A stretch of DNA of 47,374 bases from Sphingobacteriales bacterium (GTDB taxonomy: Bacteria > Bacteroidota > Bacteroidia > Chitinophagales > Chitinophagaceae): assembly GCA_016219985.1 (NCBI GenBank), contig JACRJO010000038.1:1-47374 (forward strand), given 5' to 3'. The position numbers and the translations under genes are program-made. Of this stretch, positions 39,956 through 47,374 are shown in pieces. Under the pieces are notes generated by a model that did no database searches, was not told where the DNA came from, and saw nothing but the letters and a program-made list of their open reading frames with translations. Position 1 is the first letter of the stretch; each line of letters starts with the position of its first letter.

Positions 39956-41193
39956 ATCAGTTCCCCGTTTATCATTACTTTATCAATATGATTACTGCCA
40001 AAGGCATAAAACAAATAGGCCAGCGAGGGAACCGGCCGGGTAAAAACCAGGTCAGCTTTTTTCCCGATACGGATGCTGCCGGTTTCATTTTGTAATTCCA
40101 TGGCACAGGCCCCGTTCAGGGTGGAGGCATTGATCACTTCTTCCGGGAGCATCTTCAGCTGGATGCAACTCATGGAGGCGACCAGGTTCATATTTCCCGA
40201 GGGCGATGAACCCGGGTTGTAATCGCTGGCCAGGGCAATGGCGCAACCTGCATCAATTAATGCGCGGGCCGGCTGAAACGGCATCCGCAGGAAAAAAGCG
40301 GCCGTGGGCAGCAGGGTTCCGATCGTGGAGGAGCCTGCGAGTAAACGGATCGCTTCCTCATCCATGGTCTCGAGGTGATCCACACTGAGGGCGCCGAGTT
40401 TAACCCCGGCCTGTGTACCGCCGGAAAGATTTAACTGGTTGGCATGGATCTTCGGTTTCAATCCCGCCTGCATCCCGGCCCGGCAGATGGTTTCCGTTTC
40501 TTCGGGTGAGAAAAATCCGGTTTCGCAAAAAACATCAATATAATCGGCCAGTTTTTCAGCGGCGATCACAGGAAGCATTTTCCCGATGATCAGATCCATA
40601 TAAGCGGCATGGTTGTCCCGGTACTCCGCCGGGTAGGTATGAGCGCCCAAGAATGTAGCTTTTATGGAAAGCGAAGATTTCTCTTTCAGCTTCTTAATAA
40701 CGCGGAGCATTTTCAGTTCTCCTTCTACCGTCAGCCCATAACCGCTTTTGATCTCTATAGAGCCCGTGCCCAGCCGGCTGACTTCCTCCAGTCTTTTCCA
40801 GGCGGCATTGAATAACCGGGATTCTGTAGCCGCGTTCAGTTTTGCGGCTGAGTTAAGGATCCCTCCTCCCCTCGCTGCAATATCCGCATAGCTGAGTCCC
40901 CTGATCTTGTCGATGAATTCTTCCTCCCGGCTGGCGGCAAAGACCAGGTGGGTATGACTGTCGCACCAGGCCGGTAATACCAGTTGATCCCTGGCATCAA
41001 TGATCGTCCTGAATTTTTTTTGGGGATGCAGGATCTCTTCCATCCGGCCCAGCCCGCTGATGACGCCTTCTTCCACAATGAGGTAAGCATTTTCAATGCA
41101 GGGCAGCACAGCCAGTTCTTTGCCCCGCAGGCATTTATTTTCTTCGCGGGTGTTTACCAGTAATTTGATATTGCTGATCAGTGTGGCGGCCAT
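39952..41193 (-). CDS. hutI: Imidazolonepropionase
   Basis: 413 residues from ATG 41193. An amidohydrolase with metal ligands in DSHTHLVF, HANQ, SVDHLE and ASDYNPGSS; it hydrolyses 4-imidazolone-5-propanoate to N-formimidoyl-L-glutamate, the substrate of the FTCD and hutG products about 7-10 kb away. The frame is open to GTG 41199, but the promoter-like TAATTTAG (41199-41206) covers that codon, so ATG 41193 is chosen. The stop overlaps the start of the next (frameshifted) gene as ATGA, showing translational coupling. Confidence 0.96.
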   Translation of the reverse strand: MAATLISNIKLLVNTREENKCLRGKELAVLPCIENAYLIVEEGVISGLGRMEEILHPQKKFRTIIDARDQLVLPAWCDSHTHLVFAASREEEFIDKIRGLSYADIAARGGGILNSAAKLNAATESRLFNAAWKRLEEVSRLGTGSIEIKSGYGLTVEGELKMLRVIKKLKEKSSLSIKATFLGAHTYPAEYRDNHAAYMDLIIGKMLPVIAAEKLADYIDVFCETGFFSPEETETICRAGMQAGLKPKIHANQLNLSGGTQAGVKLGALSVDHLETMDEEAIRLLAGSSTIGTLLPTAAFFLRMPFQPARALIDAGCAIALASDYNPGSSPSGNMNLVASMSCIQLKMLPEEVINASTLNGACAMELQNETGSIRIGKKADLVFTRPVPSLAYLFYAFGSNHIDKVMINGELI

Positions 41194-41198
41194 CGCCA

Positions 41199-41225
41199 CT
41201 AAATTACTTGGAAATAATCAAGTAA
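41199..41225 (-). promoter_or_regulatory. hutI promoter-like box and inverted repeat
   Basis: TAATTTAG (minus strand, 41199-41206) ends 5 bases before ATG 41193, so the mRNA would be leaderless. The inverted repeat TTACTTG (41204-41210) and CAAGTAA (41219-41225) overlaps its upstream edge and may be an operator. Confidence 0.45.
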
Positions 41226-41230
41226 GCGCG

Positions 41231-41256
41231 AAAAAAAAGGCCCGCAAGCAGGCCTG
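41231..41256 (-). terminator. Terminator after the gene at 41279-42214
   Basis: On the minus strand an AGGCC/GGCCT stem with a short loop is followed by TTTTTTTT, 22 bases past the stop. Confidence 0.8.
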
Positions 41257-41278
41257 TTAAGTAGTATAATTGCTTTTA

Positions 41279-42214
41279 TTAGTAAGGCAACAGGGCGGTA
41301 TGGGTATTACCGGCCGGCCCGGTCCATACGATTTTCATATAATAGTGCCCGCTGCCCGGACAGGTTGTGGGGGCCCCATTTGCATCCAGCCCGAAGGTGG
41401 CAGAAGCTGTGTAGGAATCAGTCGTATGCACCACTTTACCACTGCCAACACGGAAGGCACAATCCTGTTTCAGGACCACAGGTTCCGCGATAGCGGTTAC
41501 AAACGGGCGGCCAAAGCGGTTGGTCCCCCATTCGGCAATACCGGTGGTATTCCCTTCGGTATGGGTCCCCGTGATGGTAATGTTCACCCCGTTATTGTAG
41601 GTAAACACCCGCTGACGGGCTACCTGCCAGGTACGCTGGGATCCGTTGTCAAAAGTTACCGACATATTGCTGCTGCTGATCGTATGGGTAATTGTATTCA
41701 GTGTGGGCAGGTTGATCAGCAGTCCGCCGCTTACATTGGTATAGGTCTGTGTACCGTTGATGGTAATGCTCTTGTTATCGCTCAAACGGGTCACTTTGTA
41801 GTTCTGGAAGCTGACATTAAGGACCGCGCCGGCATTTTTCCAGCGTACTCCCTGGGCCATGGAAATTACAATCACGCCGGTCCGGATACGGTTCCCCAGG
41901 CAATTGCTGCTGTCAAATGTAATGGTAATGGTGCGGGGATTGCTGAGGGTATCCACAACAATGGTTGCATCACAAATAATCGACTGCAGATCGCCGGGTT
42001 TGTTGGTAAAACCGGCAGTGGTTTCAAGAACAAGATTGGCGTCATTGGCCACTGCATCCACTTCGGCGGAAAAGCGGGACTGGTCATCGGAGTGGGTGGA
42101 GGTTTCTGCTGTAAAGTCCTGCGTACCGGAGGAACTACCTTCCTTTTTACAGGAAGTGAAGATCAGCGAAAAGGACAGGATTGCAGCAGCAAAGGATAGG
42201 AACCTGGGTTTCAT
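41279..42214 (-). CDS. Hypothetical lipoprotein
   Basis: 311 residues, lipoprotein signal with Cys at 22 (FTSCKKEG). After a Ser/Thr/Asp-rich linker the mature protein is beta-rich with many Thr, Asn and Ser (TITITFDSSNC near 93-105; INGTQTY; NITITGTH) and Cys residues near 81, 105, 252 and 288. It looks like an exported beta-sandwich or beta-helix-like domain of the kind common in Bacteroidota; I cannot name the family. It is monocistronic with its own terminator. The gap 42215-42458 holds nothing I can support. Confidence 0.75.
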   Translation of the reverse strand: MKPRFLSFAAAILSFSLIFTSCKKEGSSSGTQDFTAETSTHSDDQSRFSAEVDAVANDANLVLETTAGFTNKPGDLQSIICDATIVVDTLSNPRTITITFDSSNCLGNRIRTGVIVISMAQGVRWKNAGAVLNVSFQNYKVTRLSDNKSITINGTQTYTNVSGGLLINLPTLNTITHTISSSNMSVTFDNGSQRTWQVARQRVFTYNNGVNITITGTHTEGNTTGIAEWGTNRFGRPFVTAIAEPVVLKQDCAFRVGSGKVVHTTDSYTASATFGLDANGAPTTCPGSGHYYMKIVWTGPAGNTHTALLPY

Positions 42215-42458
42215 AAAAGGGTTTTAGATTTAATAATGGTCAACTAACAGGCAATAGACGGGTGCGATGGCCGGTTGGTTTAACAAGAACCTGGTTATTT
42301 TTTTAAATAGAGAAGATCACACCCTAAAACGGGAGAAACCTGATCTTAGTACGATTCCGGAGCGGAAAATATACGATGGGCGGGACGGGAGTTTACGATG
42401 CGCCGGTGAAAAATGTTTGCTTATTGAAGCGACAATACATTTATTTTAAACCTGCTCG

Positions 42459-43097
42459 TCACTGAACCCTGAAGCAATATATCCTGTCTGTTTCATATTG
42501 AGAGGCCGGTGGCCTGTTCATAGCATATTGGAATAACGCCAATCCCTTGTTTGTGTTAGTTAATGTATTGGCAAAACTGGCATTTGTACATCTTTTTCCA
42601 ATAAGACCATTGCTTTTCAGATCTGGGATAAAAAAAGTGAAGATTCCTTTCTGTTTGGGTACAATTTTTATTTTTATTGCATAGGTAGTGCTTAACTCTT
42701 TATAGAGTAAACTTTTATTCTGGGATGGAATGGTCACATCATTTCCTATTACACCAATTTCAGAGAAGAAATCAAATTTTGATGTGCTGCCAATTGGCTG
42801 ATGTGCTATTGTGTCAAGTTCATAGATTGCTGCTGCGCCCCCTATACCAACAGCATTACTATAGTCAATGGTGATTGAGGGGTTAATAAGGTCAGTAAGT
42901 GTTTTAGAAAATTCACTATACAAAAATAGGGTATCACCTATATTATATATTTGCTTTTCCGGACTCCAGGCAGAAGTAACTGAAAAGACGTAGCCTCCAC
43001 TTTGACAGGGCTTTGTATTATTTTTATTACATCCCGATGAAAGCAGAACTTGGGTCACTGTAACCAGCAACCCAAGTTTAATAAAATTAGTACCCAT
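42459..43097 (-). CDS. Hypothetical lipoprotein, overlaps the zincin-like gene
   Basis: 212 residues with a lipoprotein signal and Cys at 23 (LLSSGCNKNN). The mature part is predicted beta-rich, with YNIGDTLFLYSEFS near 51 and a basic middle; Cys residues occur near 174 and 209. The ATG at 43097 lies inside the last codons of the upstream gene (11-base overlap), so it is translationally coupled to the zincin-like protein and probably acts with it. Both genes are AT-rich against the local background. Family not recognised; no homologue is asserted. Confidence 0.7.
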   Translation of the reverse strand: MGTNFIKLGLLVTVTQVLLSSGCNKNNTKPCQSGGYVFSVTSAWSPEKQIYNIGDTLFLYSEFSKTLTDLINPSITIDYSNAVGIGGAAAIYELDTIAHQPIGSTSKFDFFSEIGVIGNDVTIPSQNKSLLYKELSTTYAIKIKIVPKQKGIFTFFIPDLKSNGLIGKRCTNASFANTLTNTNKGLALFQYAMNRPPASQYETDRIYCFRVQ

Positions 43098-45195
43098 ATT
43101 GTTGAAAAAGTTGTGTTACCTGTGTTTGCTGAGTATTACCATTTTGTTGTAAAAGCCTGCCTTTGAAAGCTTGAACACTTCTGACATCTGATTGTAGAGA
43201 ATTAAAACATTGACTGATATTATATCCTGACACATTGTCAATAACAGGGAATATTTCACCGGCGAGGTCACCTAAGTCATAGCAAATCCCTTGTGGTATC
43301 CAAGGCCATTGGTCATTATTGGGATTAGTAATGTGGGGGTCGTGGTTTTCAATAGCATTAAGGTAACAGTTCAACCCACCTGGGATATTCTCGTATAAAA
43401 AACCTTGCATTGGAGCAGTAAACCCGCCCATAGCAAAACTTCCATTTGCACCGCCATTGCCATAGTGTCTGTTGGTGAAAAAATATTCACAATGATTACC
43501 CCACATTTCCCCAGTTGCAACAATGGCAGCTTCCGTATCGTTACCTTCTCCATAAGGAGGTCTGCTGCTAGATAAAAGTTCATGCACAATAGCTTGCCTA
43601 TATTGAATCCAAAAATCACAACCTGCCTGCGCATAGTGCGAGGTATGCCCAAGTTCATGATATGTCAAGGCCTTTAGACGAGCCGAGGTAAGTCTGCAGT
43701 TGTAATCGGCTAATGCCGCTTTGTAACCAATAATAACATCAACTTTCGAAGTCAAGTATTGAACTAATTGTGATAGCCCGTTTACAATAGCAAAGAATGT
43801 GGGCTGGGCGATAAAGAATGAGGCGTAATTAACTGTCATACTACCGGGACATTTATTAAACATAGGCGAAGCCCCGGCCGCTTCCATAAAGCCCCAATTG
43901 GTAATCAGTACTTTTAGTTGTGAGGGAGGAGAGGGTATATTATTTTCACTAGCATATTGCCCATACTCTAAAACACTGTTGTGGGTAGTCGCGGCTACCC
44001 AATAGGGTAATTCTTTGTCATGTGCACTTGTTGGATTTGGCTTGGTAAATATATAGTTTATATTAGCCATTGCGCCTTGGTCAAAAACGCCTAATCTTTT
44101 CTTAACCGGAAACAAAACTTGCCAAATACGTATGCCTCGTATCTTGCTTATTCTGGCATTATTATTTTCAGTTTTCAAAATAATCTTTACTTTATTCTTA
44201 AATTTTTTGCCTGCTGTAAATTGACCCTGGTCATTGGTATAACCTCTCCATATCTTAAACCATCGTTTACACACAATTCGTGCCTGCCTTACTGGAACAT
44301 TTGTTATTGGAGTCGTTATTGTATTACAAGTTCTCTGGTCTTGCACATAAATAGCTCCTCTAGGTATTTGCGGGTCATATGTTGAGCCACCGCCACCACC
44401 ACCGCCACCACATAAAGCCGGGTCATAATTAGGGCAGCTTGGAAAGCATGGATCTAGTTCACATGGAACAGGCATGCGATTAGGCACAATCAGAGTATCA
44501 GAAGGTTCGTCAACTCTGGTAATATATCTGTTAGCGAGAATTACCGTATCATCATATATAGCGCCTCCTGAAAGGCTTTCGGCCATACTTTCCAACAGGA
44601 GATTATCAATTGGTGGTATGTGAAGTTGCTGAATAATTTCATATTGTATTCCTGGGACAGGAGTGTAGTTTGCAGGAACTGCCGTATACAACCATCCAAT
44701 ATCTTCCGTTCCAAGAGATGGGTCTTGGTAATAGTCGCCATCCTGCAGGATTTTATAATCCATGGGATAGTCCTGCAATTCCAAATCGGGTTGGTCATTA
44801 AGTAATGCTAATTGATCGGCATTAGCTGGCTTATATCGTACATATAAGTGGGTGACTGGGACAGGTGCAGTGCTGCCATATAATTGCAAATAGGCTTGCT
44901 GCATGTTGCTAATAGTGTATGGATTATTCACCTGTTGACCTAAGATAATTGGGTCATCGCCATTATTAGGATCAGATGAATCTGATTCCGCCAAGTATGT
45001 TGTGGGCTCATTACCATTTTCTGCGACACCAGGGACAGGTGTTTCTTTAAAAAAATTATTTGGCACTTTTATATCCCCGAATTCATTTTTGGATTTGCCA
45101 GGATCAGCGTGGGAAGTATTTTCATTTTTCTTACAATTGCTGAAAAATAGAGTAAGGCCTAACAACAGTACTAATATATGATTAATGAATTTCAG
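43087..45195 (-). CDS. Zincin-motif lipoprotein with non-ATG start
   Basis: About 702 residues. HELGHTSH near 510 (ALTYHELGHTSHYAQ) is an HExxH zinc-protease motif with a third His three residues on. A polyglycine run of about 8 residues near 255-262 separates a Pro/Asp-rich N-terminal region from the rest. The frame has no ATG at its start: reading from CTG 45195 gives LKFINHILVLLLGLTLFFSNCKK with a lipobox Cys at 21, an ideal lipoprotein signal, whereas the TTG at 45165 leaves only 10 residues before it. ATT 45186 is another option. Substrate unknown. Coupled to the lipoprotein downstream; AT-rich, possibly acquired. Confidence 0.7.
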   Translation of the reverse strand: MKFINHILVLLLGLTLFFSNCKKNENTSHADPGKSKNEFGDIKVPNNFFKETPVPGVAENGNEPTTYLAESDSSDPNNGDDPIILGQQVNNPYTISNMQQAYLQLYGSTAPVPVTHLYVRYKPANADQLALLNDQPDLELQDYPMDYKILQDGDYYQDPSLGTEDIGWLYTAVPANYTPVPGIQYEIIQQLHIPPIDNLLLESMAESLSGGAIYDDTVILANRYITRVDEPSDTLIVPNRMPVPCELDPCFPSCPNYDPALCGGGGGGGGSTYDPQIPRGAIYVQDQRTCNTITTPITNVPVRQARIVCKRWFKIWRGYTNDQGQFTAGKKFKNKVKIILKTENNNARISKIRGIRIWQVLFPVKKRLGVFDQGAMANINYIFTKPNPTSAHDKELPYWVAATTHNSVLEYGQYASENNIPSPPSQLKVLITNWGFMEAAGASPMFNKCPGSMTVNYASFFIAQPTFFAIVNGLSQLVQYLTSKVDVIIGYKAALADYNCRLTSARLKALTYHELGHTSHYAQAGCDFWIQYRQAIVHELLSSSRPPYGEGNDTEAAIVATGEMWGNHCEYFFTNRHYGNGGANGSFAMGGFTAPMQGFLYENIPGGLNCYLNAIENHDPHITNPNNDQWPWIPQGICYDLGDLAGEIFPVIDNVSGYNISQCFNSLQSDVRSVQAFKGRLLQQNGNTQQTQVTQLFQQYGY

Positions 45196-45754
45196 AAGAG
45201 GTTATTTAAAGATAAAGGAATAAACTTAAATGCAAAATGAGATAAGATTATGGGGGATGCCCATATCGACGAATTGGGAATTCAGATAAATAATTCAGTA
45301 GTGTCATAAACTTTGCGTATTATATTGCAGTATTAAATCATTACTTCTGGAATTCTCTATTATTGCAAACAGAAATACCGCTACACAGCAGTTCCAACTA
45401 GAATATCTCTGTACGAGCTAGCCTAAAATAAAAAAATATTGTCTGGCTTCCAAATAAGCTTAATGGCCATGGAATCATAAAGGTTTACCCCTTGTTAGTA
45501 TTATTATTTGGAAAGTGCGGTAAGAGTAAACCATTATTCTCATCTACCTTTCATGTTTCTACTTGGTGCCATCTTTATTTCTTCGGGGTCTATCTGCTTC
45601 CAGCCAAGATTCATAACCCTGTAAAAAAATCAGGCTCTCAGGTCAGGGTTTTATAGATGAGAATATCCCTCTTTGATATATTTAATAACCCAAGGGCCGT
45701 ATCTCATTTAATGGCACGACTGTAAGCAAAGCTAAATTTGTCAAATGCAATATT

Positions 45755-45880
45755 CTATTTCACAATCCTCTCAGCAATATTGGCCGATGAGGCGGTAATA
45801 ACAAAGTTGCCATCCGTGTGATTTTCAGGACGAGATTTACGATTATAGCCTTTTGCAACGTTCAGCCTGTACCTGTGCAT
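45755..45880 (-). pseudogene. Possible C-terminal gene remnant or small ORF (41 aa)
   Basis: ATG 45880 to TAG 45755 encodes MHRYRLNVAKGYNRKSRPENH and continues to ITASSANIAERIVK. The composition is protein-like (balanced, with a plausible final helix), unlike random AT-rich sequence around it, but no promoter is visible. It may be the tail of a decayed gene. Family not recognised. Confidence 0.3.
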
Positions 45881-45902
45881 TTCAGTCTTTACTGCTTTCA
45901 CG

Positions 45903-45932
45903 CAATAATCAAATAATCAATAATCAAATAAT
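45903..45932. repeat. 15-bp perfect tandem duplication
   Basis: CAATAATCAAATAAT occurs twice in direct succession, 25 bases after the thiolase stop. Short slippage-type repeat. Confidence 0.8.
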
Positions 45933-45956
45933 TTCCGTCCCGGAAGAATCCCTGCA

Positions 45957-47138
45957 TTAAGAAATATTCTCAATCACCATCGCACTGGCTCCCCCTCCCC
46001 CGTTGCAAATACCGGCGGCGCCGTATTTCGCATTATTCGCTTTCAATACATTTAACAAAGTGACAATGATCCGGGCCCCGCTGCAACCCAACGGATGGCC
46101 CAGGGATACCGCCCCGCCATGCACATTTACTTTGGCCGGATCGAGTTTCATCCGGCGGCTGTTTTCGATTCCCACCACGGCAAAGGCCTCATTCAGTTCC
46201 CAGTAAGCAATATCTTCCATTTTCAATCCCGCCTTGGCTACCGCTTTCGGTACAGCGAGGGAGGGTGAAGTGGTAAACCATTCCGGGGCCTGCTCCGCAT
46301 CGGCAAACCCTTTTATTTTGCCGATGGGCGTTAACCCGAGTTCCTTTGCCTTATCCGCACTCATCAGCAGCAGGGCCGCCGCGCCATCATTCATCGTGGA
46401 AGCATTGGCGGCTGTTACGGTCCCCTCTTTTATAAATGCCGGGCTGAGACCGGGGATCTTATCAAACTTTACATTAAAGGGTTCTTCGTCCTTCGAAAAA
46501 ATCAGGGGGTCTCCTTTCCGCTGGGGAATTTCCACCGGTACAATTTCATTGGCGAAAAGACCTTTTTCGATGGCCGCCTGTGAACGTTTATAACTTTCCA
46601 CGGCAAATGCATCCTGCTCTTCCCGGGATACCCCGCATTCCTTTGCACAGCGTTCGGCAGCAAAGCCCATCGCTTTTCCATCGTACACATCGGTAAGACC
46701 ATCTTTGGCCAGGCCGTCCACCAGGGTTACGTTTCCGTATTTATTTCCCCAGCGCAAATTTTCATTGTAGAAAGGCACATTGCTCATACTTTCCATTCCG
46801 CCGGCTACCACGATATCCGCATCTCCCAGCGCAATGCTCTGGGCCGCGAGGGCAATGGCCTTCATCCCGCTGGCACATACTTTATTAATGGTGGTGCAAT
46901 TCACTTCATCCGGAAGACCGGCAAATTTTGCCGCCTGCCGGGCAGGGGCCTGTCCCAGGTTGGCCTGGATCACACAGCCCATCAGCACATCGTTTACCTG
47001 TCCCGGCTGCAGACCGGCTTTTTGCAATGCTCCTTTGATGGCCACGGCGCCGAGTTGTGTGGCAGTCAGGGATTTCAGGCTTCCGCCAAAACTACCCAGG
47101 GGGGTGCGGACCGCAGCTATAATTACGACTTCTTTCAT
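45957..47138 (-). CDS. Acetyl-CoA C-acetyltransferase (thiolase)
   Basis: 393 residues from ATG 47138, the standard thiolase II length. MKEVVIIAAVRTPLGSFGG opens the protein; the nucleophile is Cys88 in NKVCASG, and the C-terminal motifs VHGGAVSLGHPLGCSGAR and CNGGGGASAMV supply His and the second Cys. It condenses or cleaves acetoacetyl-CoA. The frame is open to 47207, but the promoter TTTG-N18-TATCTTCG (47156-47185) lies in that extension, so ATG 47138 is right. No other beta-oxidation gene is in the window. Confidence 0.95.
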   Translation of the reverse strand: MKEVVIIAAVRTPLGSFGGSLKSLTATQLGAVAIKGALQKAGLQPGQVNDVLMGCVIQANLGQAPARQAAKFAGLPDEVNCTTINKVCASGMKAIALAAQSIALGDADIVVAGGMESMSNVPFYNENLRWGNKYGNVTLVDGLAKDGLTDVYDGKAMGFAAERCAKECGVSREEQDAFAVESYKRSQAAIEKGLFANEIVPVEIPQRKGDPLIFSKDEEPFNVKFDKIPGLSPAFIKEGTVTAANASTMNDGAAALLLMSADKAKELGLTPIGKIKGFADAEQAPEWFTTSPSLAVPKAVAKAGLKMEDIAYWELNEAFAVVGIENSRRMKLDPAKVNVHGGAVSLGHPLGCSGARIIVTLLNVLKANNAKYGAAGICNGGGGASAMVIENIS

Positions 47139-47155
47139 ACAGCGTTGAATTTTTG

Positions 47156-47185
47156 CGAAGATAACGATTGTTAGTATGAAACAAA
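47156..47185 (-). promoter_or_regulatory. Thiolase promoter (TTTG-N18-TATCTTCG)
   Basis: On the minus strand TTTG (47182-47185) and TATCTTCG (47156-47163, one base off TAnnTTTG) are spaced 18 bases apart, 17 bases before the ATG. Confidence 0.6.
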
Positions 47186-47299
47186 GGGCCCCTGCCTCCA
47201 ATGTCATTCAGATAAGAAATTACGCAAACCGAAGATAGTGGTAGTGCTATGTTCCCCGCCTTGGGGGCCGGCTGTGCTATTCGAAAGTTTTTTCAAATG

Positions 47300-47334
47300 G
47301 GGGTGGACAAAGGAACCCTTCTCTTGTCCACCCC
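47300..47334. terminator. Strong hairpin near the right edge
   Basis: The 11-bp stem GGGGTGGACAA (47300-47310) and TTGTCCACCCC (47324-47334) encloses a 13-base loop. TTTTTT lies just to the left, so it may end a minus-strand gene lying beyond the window. Confidence 0.55.
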
Positions 47335-47374
47335 TGTTTGTAAGGTTCACTATGTTTAATCCACTTCCCCCGCC

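Larger units (their letters stand above)
45196..45956. other. Gene-poor AT-rich stretch
   Basis: About 760 bases with no convincing gene, between the zincin-like gene and the thiolase gene. It contains a possible 41-residue frame or gene remnant (45755-45880) and a 15-bp tandem duplication (45903-45932). A TATCTTTA near 45215 on the minus strand may be the promoter of the zincin-like gene. I see no RNA gene or strong hairpin. Confidence 0.6.

Noticed and set aside
41270..42199. 309-residue plus-strand frame opposite the lipoprotein gene
   Set aside because: The minus-strand gene has a lipoprotein signal and a terminator; the plus-strand frame has neither and is Gly/His-rich mirror coding.
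42267..42449. 60-residue plus-strand frame in the gap between lipoprotein genes
   Set aside because: No promoter, no hydrophobic or domain pattern, and composition close to non-coding; treated as chance.

Overview
This window is a piece of a Bacteroidota chromosome, most likely family Chitinophagaceae. The evidence is gene content (SusC/FecA-like TonB receptor, DUF6089-type porin, a 4-alpha-glucanotransferase with two N-terminal CBM20 modules, a fused FTCD protein), the near absence of Shine-Dalgarno sequences, and many promoters that match the Bacteroidota form TTTG-N(~19)-TAnnTTTG. Several promoters end within 10 bases of the start codon, which implies leaderless or nearly leaderless mRNAs. 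No rRNA, tRNA, CRISPR array or intact insertion sequence was found.

Layout. 1-7041 holds ndk (+), then minus-strand genes: a TraB/GumN (Tiki-like) lipoprotein, a UbiD decarboxylase followed by an ATP-grasp enzyme, an outer-membrane beta-barrel and a dipeptide epimerase. 7042-11403 holds malQ (-), two small plus-strand membrane proteins, a YqaE/Pmp3 protein, and several intergenic tracts of exact 7-bp period. 11542-14450 is an AT-rich island of four minus-strand genes (one clear Imm8 immunity protein and three unknowns, at least two of them exported). They are separated by related repeats that carry a promoter-like TANNTTAG box. 14452-20757 is the thrS-infC-rpmI-rplT translation cluster, interrupted between infC and rpmI by a large zinc metalloprotease gene. 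20769-23823 has a DUF5995-like protein, two tandem paralogous secreted proteins and a candidate small RNA. 23834-28941 has a TonB-receptor operon divergent from an ABC-F gene. 29014-41193 has a TPR protein, histidine-degradation genes (hutG, FTCD fusion, hutI) and, between them, a redox module (GMC oxidoreductase, gluconate-2-dehydrogenase subunit-3-like protein, 4Fe-4S membrane protein) and a 'site-specific recombinase' family membrane protein. 41279-47374 has unknown lipoproteins, one with a zincin motif, a gene-poor AT-rich stretch, and a thiolase.

How genes work together. FTCD plus hutG and hutI cover the lower histidine-degradation steps; hutH and hutU are not in the window. The GMC flavoprotein and its small partner look like a periplasmic sugar/polyol dehydrogenase, and the neighbouring 4Fe-4S membrane protein could take its electrons (inference). 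The most unusual parts are the repeat-bounded immunity-like cassette array at 11.5-14.5 kb, the nested palindrome upstream of the GMC operon at 37227-37339, the 33-bp palindrome upstream of FTCD, the heptad-repeat family, the short promoter-plus-terminator RNA unit at 23761-23823, and a one-base frameshift in a gene translationally coupled to hutI.

All functional names come from reading motifs and recalled family resemblance, not from database searches.
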